Assembly: GCA_000499405.2 (NCBI GenBank)
Contig: HG738138.1
Location: 2,902,368-2,966,367 of the forward strand
From: Onchocerca volvulus
Taxonomy: Eukaryota; Nematoda; Chromadorea; Rhabditida; Onchocercidae
Direction of reading: 5' to 3'
DNA: 64,000 nt
The notes beneath the pieces were generated by a model. It did not search any database. It was not told the DNA's origin and worked only from the letters and a program-made list of their open reading frames with translations. Shown piece after piece: positions 49,814-64,000 of the stretch. A program made the translations under genes and the position numbers. How positions within the stretch are numbered: position 1 is the first letter of the stretch; the number at the start of each line of letters is the position of its first letter.

Positions 49814-49815
<2 letters not shown>

Positions 49816-51393
49816 AAAATTATAATATATATATTGTAAAGAGAAATTCAGGTATAAAAAAGATATTATTATATCAAAATGTTTGTAATGAACCAGTTCT
49901 CTTCGTCAATTTCTCATTTTTTTTTTTCGATGAAATAAATTCAATCCATTATCTTTTCATTCTTCACATTAAAAAAAAAAAAAAAAAAATTTTCCTTTTT
50001 TTTTTTTTTTTAATTTGCGAATCTTCTAATTTGTAGTTGTTGTTTATATTCTTCTCATGATGAATTCTATCTTTTCAAAAAAAAAAAAAAAAAAAAAATT
50101 ATTCCATCATAAAAGAAGACAATGTTGAAATCATTAAGAAGTTAAAACAAGAGAAATTACAACGAAAACGGATACTTTCTAATTCTTTTTTTTTTTTATA
50201 AAGTATAATACATATGATAACACAGACCAACATTAGGAATGAAATAATTAACTAATTAAAAAAAAAGTGAAAACGAGTGGCATCAATTTAAAATATAATG
50301 AAAATGTCAGAAATAGAATTTCCGAAAATTAAACTAGATTAAGAAGACAAAAAAAAAAACAAAAAATTAAAAATAAGAATAGAAAAACCAATCTATCGAA
50401 TTCATTGATTTAGAGCAAATTAACAAAAATGAAATGTTTGAAAGGAATGCGAAAATTTTCATGAACATATTTAAATGTGCCCGCAGAATTTCATCAATGA
50501 AACAAAGCATTGTCCTAAAATATTCTAGTAAAAACATTCGCATCCTTTATGATTCTGCCCTGGTTTAATTTTTTGAAAAATTCGTATAAATCAAAAAGTG
50601 AAAAAAAAAAACTAATTCGTTGCTCGATTTTGATTAGTTTCATTCATTCCAACCTTAGAATAGATCAAATTTGATTATCGATCGAAATGCCTGAAATTAT
50701 GGAGAAATTTGAATTTTTTTACAAAAAATTTTTCCCACACACATGATAGTATTTGATAAAATCATATCAATTCATTGATATCTAACTATATCATCTTTTT
50801 TTTTTCTTCTTCATCAATACCGTAGCAAAATTATAAAAATTAGAAATTGAAAAGATAAGAAACAAACACACCGTACTTGTGAATCATCCTAAATACATCT
50901 TGAATTACTCATCCATCTCTATTATCATAAATCATGATCAGTTTCATTTATAACAAAAAATGAATAGATCAATATCTTCAACCTATTCCATATCATTTAA
51001 AAAAGTCAATTTATGGAGACTGTTTGTCTCACATACAACAGACTTATAGATTTATCGATGGTGTAAAAATGTGACAAAAAAGATGACAGTGAAATTGTCT
51101 TTCTTTTTTTTGTGAAAAAGAATTTACGAATGAAGCAAAGCTGCAATTTTATTAGCTTTTTTTAAAAGCAATTAATAAAGCATCGTGGTAATTATCTCTT
51201 CCTCTCTCTCTCTCTAATGAATTAGTTTTAAACTTTACTATGTATTTTTTTTTTCAATTAACTGCTTAAAAAAAAACTACTCGACAAAATTGGTAGTAAC
51301 AACAAAAATTAGGAAGAAAAAAGGAAAAAATAAATATAATCACATAAACCAGTAACAGTTCGTATTTCATATCATATTTCGAAAATTTTCATC

Positions 51394-51395
<2 letters not shown>

Positions 51396-51470
<75 letters not shown>
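51396..51470 (+). repeat. Two long poly(A) runs separated by five T
   Basis: 34 A (51396-51429), 5 T, then 36 A (51435-51470). Lengths may be affected by sequencing or assembly. Confidence 0.9.
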
Positions 51471-51472
<2 letters not shown>

Positions 51473-52816
51473 TTTTGAAGATAAAAATTTAGTAAGTTAC
51501 TTCACAGAAAGAATTCATCTATCAATATTGTTAGGTATTATATTTATGCATCTGCAGTCAAATTTGATAGGATTAATTTTATACTTTATTAAATTAAATG
51601 GATCACTTGTGAAATAAACATTAAATTGAATTTCAAATTTTCCTCTTCTTTTCTTCTGAAATAGAAGGATGACTTGTTTTAAAATTGCTGAAAAATTGAA
51701 AATATTGGAATACATTCGACATTTAAAATGAAACAAATTGATAAGGATATGGTTCACAACTGATAAGAATTTATTCATGTCATTGTGCCGGTCACTACTG
51801 AAAGCTTAGTGAAAGCAAGAAAAAATAAATAAATATTAATTTTTTCTTTCATTTTTAATGTCCATCGGATATTTAATCATAGAAGACATTAAAAGAAACA
51901 AAGATAACAATTGAAAAAAAAGTTTATTTGGCTAAGAAAGTGAAACTTTCATTTAGAGAAACCGTTCAAAGTGTAATAATGCTCGTCAAGTTTTGATGAA
52001 TTTTAATGGACTATAAATAATTCTTCAAATCATGAAGGAATCAAGAACTTACGAAAAACTTGTTCTCATTAAGAAGACGAGACTTTTTTTTTTTTCTTGT
52101 CCTCCATTGTGTAAATAAATACAAGAAAATGGCGATATTGTGTCTACTACACCCACAAAATGTATACAGCATGAATTCATTAACAAAAGCAAAAATTGGA
52201 AACAAAAAAAAAAAAAAAAAAAAATTCTTTAAAGAAAGAAAAAATAAATGCTATAGATCAGATGATCGATATTAGGAAAGGAATTACGGATGTTACGTTT
52301 AAATATACGTACGTACGTAATAATTTTATTTAATGGTACAACAAAATTAGTCAATTTGTTATCCAAAAAGTACGATTCATTCAAATAAGGCGAATATTTG
52401 AAGAATGAATTGTCATATTTGCAAAATACCACTGACCATTCAAACTTTTTGCATGTAATTGAGCATGTTTTGCAACGAATTTTCGGTTGCCAAATGAATT
52501 GGAATTGAAATAATGAAATAATTAATAACTATTAAAAATGATAAGCAATAAAGGGATAATGAAGTGAGGAATAAGATAAAAAGATGGAAGGCAAAAAAAA
52601 AAGGTGAGGTTGGAGAGGAAGGGATTGAAAATGAGATACTATTACTGATAAGGAATGATAAGAAAAGAGGGAGAGGAGGGAAAAGGATCACTGGATGACG
52701 AAAAGGTGTATAACAACATTTTTTTGCATGTATATGCGTTCCACGACGGCGACCGACAACCAGTATTTCCGGTGGGGTATTTAAGAACTTTCGGGTCGTC
52801 ATTGGGATGGCGAAAA

Positions 52817-53263
52817 ATGGAGGAGCAAAGAGAACGCGCATACAAGGCGGTTGCCTATGCAGCTGTTACCTTCTCCCTCATATCCATCTTATCAGTATGT
52901 ATCACAATGCCTATCGTCTACAGTTTTGTTGATCATATACAGCAACAGACACGAAAGGATCTTCAATTTTGCAAAGTATTAATTAATTAATTGATTAATT
53001 AATTAATTAATTATTCCATTCTTCATTCATTCATTCATCATCTATTATTATATTTTATTACTCTACTTGAATTATGGCACTTTTAATATCATTCATTGAG
53101 CCAAATATCATTCGTCAATTTGTTGTTTATGCAGTTCATCAGAGATGCTCTGAACTGCAAATTCTGAAATTATTCTCGAATGATTCGGATCATTGATCCA
53201 AGCATAAAGAGTTCTGTGAGCTATTTTCTTGATATAAAAAACGGTTCCTACTTATTGTTATTA

Positions 53264-53325
<62 letters not shown>

Positions 53326-55469
53326 NNNNNNNNNNNNNNNNNNNNNNNNNNNNNNNNNNNNNNNNNNNNNNNNNNNNNNNNNNNNNNNNNNNNNNNNNNN
53401 NNNNNNNNNNNNNNNNNNNNNNNNNNNNNNNNNNNNNNNNNNNNNNNNNNNNNNNNNNNNNNNNNNNNNNNNNNNNNNNNNNNNNNNNNNNNNNNNNNNN
53501 NNNNNNNNNNNNNNNNNNNNNNNNNNNNNNNNNNNNNNNNNNNNNNNNNTTTTTTTTTGATTACTTTTTTTTTCTTTCATCCTATGCAAATACTATTGTT
53601 CCAATTACTACAAAAAAATATTCTTTCGTTTTTTAATTTTTTTATTAAAAAGCAAAAGATAATAGCATAAAATAGTATCAATTTTCCACTTTTTTTCCAT
53701 AGTTATTTCTACTAAAATAATCAAAATAATTGCTATCCCGAAAGAAACACCAAAAGAATATAACGATTTCATATAATTTACTCTTTGTTATTTTCATTAT
53801 CCGTCAAATACAAACAGAAATTATTTGTAGTTTAACGTTGTCTTATGGAGAAAATTTTTCTCTTCTCAAAATATTTGCAAAATTTCGTAAAGATTTTGAC
53901 TTTTTTTTTTTTTTTTTGAAAGAAATTCTTGTTTTTAATATCTATTCCTTCGCAACTTTTTGTTTTCCTAAGTTACCAGTTGCTAATGTTACTTATCGTT
54001 TTTTTTTTTTTTTTTTTTTTAGTAACAATTTTTGACATTTTGATAAATGAAAAAGAGCAATTTCTTTTTTCTCTTAAATATAAAGTTTAAATATTTCAAA
54101 TTTTATAGTCCTCAGCAAGAGATATCATGTCAGAAGTAGTCAAGAAAGAACCGGTTACTTTTGCAGTTGCTGCGACCAACAGAACAAAAAGGCAATTAGG
54201 AATTGGAGCCTGTGATAGTAGGTTTTTTCGCTTATCAAACTTATAATTTCTATAATTTTATTATAAAGCTATTTTTTTTTCCTTTTTTTTTAAATCGTCA
54301 ATTTCAAAATTTCTATGCGATTTCAATTAAGATATTGGTTTGACTTAATATATATATCAATGCATTTATTTATTGAGATTACAGGTTGTTGCAGACCTGG
54401 ACATCCAGGACGACCAGGACCACCAGGAGCAAATGGAAAACCAGGCACACCGGGAGCCCCAGGGCGGCCTGGTAAAATAGTTTTTTGATATCTAATAAGT
54501 AATTTACTAAATTATCTTTCATATTTATTTTGATTGTATTTCTGCAGAATTTTTTACAACTTCCAATATCATTACTTAAAAATCACTCAAATTTTTTTTT
54601 CTATCGTTAATTTTTAGGTGCACCTGGTCGACCGCCGATAGTTTGCGAAGAGGTTGATATTCCACCATGTAACCCTTGCCCACCAGGACCACCAGGACCG
54701 CCAGGACCTAGTGGTATGCCTGGAAATCCCGGAAGAGTCGGACCACCGGGCAGGCCAGGAAATACTGGTATGGTTTTACTTGACTTGATCTTTTTTTTCA
54801 AGTTTTTCTTTTTTTGAATATCAAGTAAACAATTGGTGCTCGGAACAAAATTTTTTCAATTCAAATCTCTTTGTACCACAATATTTTTTACTGTGAATGT
54901 GTCTGTATAATGGCATGAAAAAATATGAAACAATGTATACAATGTACTTCATCAAGTGCAATAGTAAAAATAACTTGTTCAGGTAGCGCTGGTCCACCAG
55001 GACCTATGGGACCACCAGGACCACCAGGACAACCCGGAGCTGACGGCGAAAGGGGAGAACCAGGAAGGCCAGCATCAAGTACACCTGTGCTTCCGGGTGA
55101 TCCAGGCCAACCGGGCGAACCAGGTATAATTTGACCACTTGCAAATTTTCGTACATTTTTGTTTCCATTGTTATACAAAGTAAGCTAAAATCAGGAATGC
55201 ATTTGTTTTTGCACTAAAATGATTGAGAATGAATAATTTCAGGACCACCAGGTTTACCTGGACCAGATGGAGGTCCAGGACGAGATGGACAACCGGGAAG
55301 TCCTGGACCAAATGGGCCACCAGGACCACCGGGACCACCCGGAAATGCTGGTAGTAATGGTGAACCTGGTGCACCGGGTCAACCAGGACCACAGGGCGAA
55401 CGAGGTATCTGTCCGAAATACTGTGCATTGGATGGTGGTATATTCTTCGAGGATGGTACACGAAGATAA
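52817..55469 (+). CDS. Cuticle collagen
   Basis: Six exons keep frame: 52817-52975, 54109-54217, 54385-54471, 54618-54767, 54983-55123 and 55243-55469, giving about 290 residues, the usual size for nematode cuticle collagens. The N-terminus has a signal-anchor-like hydrophobic segment ([20 protein letters not shown]), as in the family. A basic site RTKR (about residues 78-81) before GACDSCC fits processing by a subtilisin-like protease. Gly-X-Y blocks follow, interrupted by a Cys-containing spacer ([16 protein letters not shown]) and by ASSTPVLPG. The C-terminal domain, [20 protein letters not shown], is characteristic of one large nematode cuticle collagen group. These proteins are secreted by hypodermis and disulphide-linked into the cuticle, usually in moult-timed pulses. 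Introns 2-5 are all phase 1 and introns 3-5 each split a glycine codon. Which collagen this is cannot be told without a search. Confidence 0.93.
52977..53013 (+). repeat. (TTAA)n-type simple repeat
   Basis: Tandem attaattaatt units with one substitution, starting right after the first donor of the collagen gene. Confidence 0.85.
53260..53325 (+). repeat. (ATT)n microsatellite running into an assembly gap
   Basis: About 20 tandem att units, nearly perfect, cut off by unknown bases at 53326. Confidence 0.95.
53326..53549. other. Assembly gap (224 N)
   Basis: Unknown bases inside collagen intron 1, between an (ATT)n repeat and a T run. The real length is unknown. Confidence 1.
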
Positions 55470-55591
55470 TCCTTTCTTTTTCTTTTTTGTATTTTGTGAA
55501 CATGATTGAGATACATTTTGGATGCTCATTAGATGGAAAAAAAAAAAAAAAAAAAAAAAAAAAAGAAAGACGAAAAAGAAAAAATGATTTT

Positions 55592-55597
55592 AATAAA
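55592..55597 (+). terminator. Poly(A) signal of the collagen gene
   Basis: An AATAAA hexamer lies 123 bases after the collagen stop codon. A second candidate (aataaaatg) follows at about 55610. Confidence 0.55.
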
Positions 55598-55873
55598 GCA
55601 AATGGATTTAAATAAAATGTTATTTATTCAGTCGATAATTCAATCCTGCTTTTTTATTATTTCATATGAGTGACAATTTCTTTTCTTTTCTTACCTTTCC
55701 TTTCCTTTCCTTTTTTTTTTCAACCATCAAACGACACTTTATCATTTTTACATTTTCGTGTGAATTATGCGAAATTGCATCCGGTATTAAGTGGACGATG
55801 AGAATGTCCAAAACAACTTGACAACATCAAGTTGTGAGATATGAAGGATCATTTATAGCATTTGATGAACCGG

Positions 55874-55895
55874 TTCTTCTTCTTCTTCTTCTTCT
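55874..55895 (+). repeat. (TTC)n microsatellite
   Basis: About seven tandem ttc units. Confidence 0.9.
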
Positions 55896-55942
55896 GGTCA
55901 TTTACTAACAATCACCGTATATACTGCACGATAATTATCATC

Positions 55943-55983
<41 letters not shown>
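55943..55983 (+). repeat. (TAA)n microsatellite
   Basis: About 13 tandem taa units. Confidence 0.95.
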
Positions 55984-56310
55984 GTAAAAATAATAATATA
56001 TAACAAATTGTTTCGCCAACATTCCTCAATCAAATAATCTTCAATAGGATAGCCAATAATATTGATATTTGATTAAATCGCGAGAAAATAATGATCAACA
56101 ATATATATACATATATATTGCTACGCAAAATTGAAAGGAAAAAAAAAATTAATGAAGTTTTTGTAAAAAAAAAAAAAAAAAGAAAAAAAAGAAAAATTGA
56201 ATTGAATTTGTTAATACTGATGGAAAATTTGTAACAAAATTTTTTCCCACCAAAAATGTGCAATCAAATAGTTTTGTAATAAAATAATAGTTGTAGTAAT
56301 TAAATAGTAC

Positions 56311-56344
<34 letters not shown>
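56311..56344 (+). repeat. (TAG)n microsatellite
   Basis: About 11 tandem tag units. Confidence 0.95.
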
Positions 56345-56345
<1 letters not shown>

Positions 56346-56631
56346 ATATTTATCACTATCATTAATCATTATAACTATCACTGCCACTATCGTTATGTTA
56401 TCTTCGTTATTTCAATCATTACTTTTTTTCTTTCCTTAATTAATGATTTTTATATCATTTTCATTCAATTCATTCAATTCATGTTTGAAACGTGACATGA
56501 TAGTTATATTTATAAAAAATATATGACATCAACTTCAATTAATTACTTTTTACTATTAGTCATGATGTTATTGTTGCTAGAAGAGAAAATAAATGCTTCA
56601 TTAAATTTTTTCCACTAAAACTGCTAATGTT

Positions 56632-56633
<2 letters not shown>

Positions 56634-56669
<36 letters not shown>

Positions 56670-56760
56670 TGTGCATGTGTATGTGTGTGAGTGTGTTGTG
56701 CATGGTTGTGCAAGCAGCCTGTGCATATGCAAGAAGCGTGTGTGCATGTGCAAGCAGCGA
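56634..56760 (+). repeat. (TA)n tract followed by a TG-rich and 'gtgcaagcag' repeat patch
   Basis: About 16 ta units (56634-56665) are followed by an imperfect tg-rich run. Three diverged copies of a gtgca(t/-)..gcaagcagc unit follow at about 56703-56760. Confidence 0.8.
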
Positions 56761-56799
56761 CATGCTTTAATAAATTGCAAAAAACTTAAAAAGGGAATT

Positions 56800-56829
56800 G
56801 AGAGAGAGAGGGAGAGAGAGAGAGAGAGA
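56800..56829 (+). repeat. (GA)n microsatellite
   Basis: About 15 ga units with one g insertion. Confidence 0.9.
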
Positions 56830-57365
56830 ATGATAAAAATAAAAAAAAAAATGAAAAGAGGATAAAACGGAAGTGCAAAAGGTTATAAACAAGAGTATGA
56901 GGAAAAAGGCCTAGATTAAATAGAGTATAGTGTTAGCTTTGCTAGAAGCGTAATGTTGTCACTTAAGTTTAATATGGACAGATAATAGAAGCATTCTCCT
57001 TTCGACACTTCCACCTGCTTCTATCATATCGATCCAACAAATTCAATCAATAGATCAATTTCTTTTTTTTTCTTTTTTTTTTTAATTTTATTTTTTTTAT
57101 CTTTCAACTGGCTATAACTTTCAAACTATTGATTGATTAGTTTTATCATACAAAAAAAGAAAAGAAAAAAATCAATAAATAAATTTAACAACAAAATTAC
57201 TTTCAGCCAATGATTAACGATTTTTTCTATGCTTATGCCAGTTAGCTCAAATTATTATAATTAGCATGTTAGGATAGTTACTAAAAACAAAAAAAACAAA
57301 AAAAAAACAAAAAAAAAACAAAAAAAAACAAAAAAAAAAAACAATAAAAAGTTGAATAAAATTCG

Positions 57366-63148
<5,783 letters not shown>

Positions 63149-64000
63149 GCAGATTGATTATTTTTTCAGGAATTTGCATGAAAATAGAAGAAAGGCAATA
63201 TCTGAAAATGTGCATAGTCCTTATCGATATGCTCTTATCCATGATTTTCACTAATATTTCTTAAATGTAATGTGTTGCTACAAATAGCCTTTCATTCATC
63301 ATTCATCACTTTCACATATGTTTTACAAAATGTTATGTTTGTTATGATATTTGAAATATAATAAAAGAGGTACATTCATGTTTGTCATAATTTTTATGAC
63401 TTTTGGATGATTATGCGCTTTATGGAATGATCTGAAAAAGGTGCTTTATGGGAGCAAATTAAAAATCAAATATCATTAACTGAAATCTGCTAAATATCAT
63501 CGAATACACCTTTAGCTTATTGTTTTCTCTTTCCATAGTTACCAAATTTTCTATTACACACTTCTTCGATCCACTGGCAGAGTATATTGCAGATAATATT
63601 GCGAGAGTTCCCATGTTATGAATTTAACATCCTATTCTTTCTACTAAATATCTCACTTTCAGCAATCTGAAATACATTTTTGTTTGTTTCAAGTTTTTTT
63701 TCTCAAGTTTCAAGTTTGTCTGAAGTTTCAAGACAAAATTACAAACCATCTAAAAACACTCGCTCCAATCATAAGCTCACAGTTATAACATTAACCCGAC
63801 CGTTTACTTGCTTAAAAACATTCGTAAAATCTGATGATTTTGTGAACCAAATGAACCAGTTGTAAAAAGAAATCAGCATCCTGCGCACTAAAAATACTCT
63901 AAGGAAAAACTAACTGAAGTTTCAGAATGTTTCATCAAATCTTAAATTTTCCAAAAACATCAAAAAATAAACTTGTAATTAATGAAACAAATAACTAAGA
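63149..64000. other. Region downstream of cmk-1
   Basis: It contains the cmk-1 3' UTR. No further gene is recognised. A short near-repeat (tcaagtttt/tcaagtttcaagtttg, then aagtttcaag) lies at about 63690-63732. The 61-codon frame there is not convincing. Confidence 0.5.
63360..63365 (+). terminator. Possible poly(A) signal of cmk-1
   Basis: An AATAAA hexamer lies 212 bases after the cmk-1 stop codon. Confidence 0.5.

Larger units (their letters stand above)
47473..52816. other. Long AT-rich, low-complexity intergenic region
   Basis: This 5.3 kb stretch contains the ECSIT 3' UTR at its left end and the collagen promoter at its right. In between I see only very AT-rich sequence with many A and T homopolymers and no conserved-looking frame, tRNA or rRNA. 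A 'gtatttaag' element at about 52778 lies some 40 bases before the collagen ATG and could be a TATA-like or acceptor-like signal, but this is weak. Confidence 0.55.
55470..57365. other. Intergenic region between the collagen and cmk-1 genes
   Basis: No gene was seen. It holds the collagen 3' UTR, a dense set of simple repeats (55874-56829) and, at the right, A-rich sequence with runs of the form aaaaaaaac at 57290-57342 just before the cmk-1 start. Confidence 0.55.

Noticed and set aside
52440..52841. 133-codon minus-strand frame near the collagen start
   Set aside because: It is low-complexity (Pro, Phe, Ser, Leu) and antisense to the collagen promoter and first exon, with no family match.
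53180..53589. Open frames over the N gap, with poly-isoleucine
   Set aside because: They are artefacts of the ATT repeat and of unknown bases.
55171..55503. Minus-strand frames of 90-110 codons over the collagen gene
   Set aside because: They are antisense shadows of Gly-X-Y coding exons, which often stay open on the opposite strand.

Overview
This window is nuclear DNA from a nematode, most likely a filarial or related clade III worm. The evidence is its strongly AT-rich sequence, many short introns ending in nematode-style TTTTCAG/TTTTTAG acceptors, a typical nematode cuticle collagen and a CaM kinase very close to worm CMK-1. There is no sign of bacterial, viral or transposon coding sequence. 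All gene models below were built by hand, by joining exons that keep frame and match remembered protein families. No search or aligner was used.

Layout, left to right. (1) 2.1-4.5 kb, plus: a compact SLMAP-like FHA/coiled-coil/tail-anchor protein. (2) 5.2-11.0 kb, minus: DRP-1, the mitochondrial and peroxisomal fission dynamin, with a possible in-frame 5' exon to 11.5 kb. (3) 13.8-16.4 kb, plus: the decapping activator DCP1. (4) 17.5-18.6 kb, minus: TIMM21, a subunit of the mitochondrial inner-membrane import complex. (5) 20.1-43.3 kb, minus: a 62-exon, roughly 3,650-residue HUWE1/EEL-1 HECT ubiquitin ligase, which fills over a third of the window. (6) 45.1-47.5 kb, plus: ECSIT, a mitochondrial complex I assembly and signalling protein. 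(7) 47.5-52.8 kb: a low-complexity stretch with no gene seen. (8) 52.8-55.5 kb, plus: a cuticle collagen whose first intron holds an (ATT)n microsatellite and a 224-base assembly gap. (9) 57.4-63.1 kb, plus: calcium/calmodulin-dependent kinase I (CMK-1).

The genes do not form one pathway. Three (DRP-1, TIMM21, ECSIT) act at mitochondria, DCP1 acts in mRNA decay, SLMAP and CMK-1 act in signalling, and EEL-1 in protein degradation. Six start codons lie 1-9 bases after a good 3' splice acceptor, as expected if the mRNAs receive a spliced leader.

I did not find a new molecular system. The points most worth a second look are an alternative SLMAP C-terminus that would lose the membrane anchor, a 5' extension and unusual donors in drp-1, the EEL-1 catalytic cysteine codon split by the last intron, a decayed array with a period of about 22 bases between eel-1 and ECSIT, and a duplicated segment just upstream of dcp-1.
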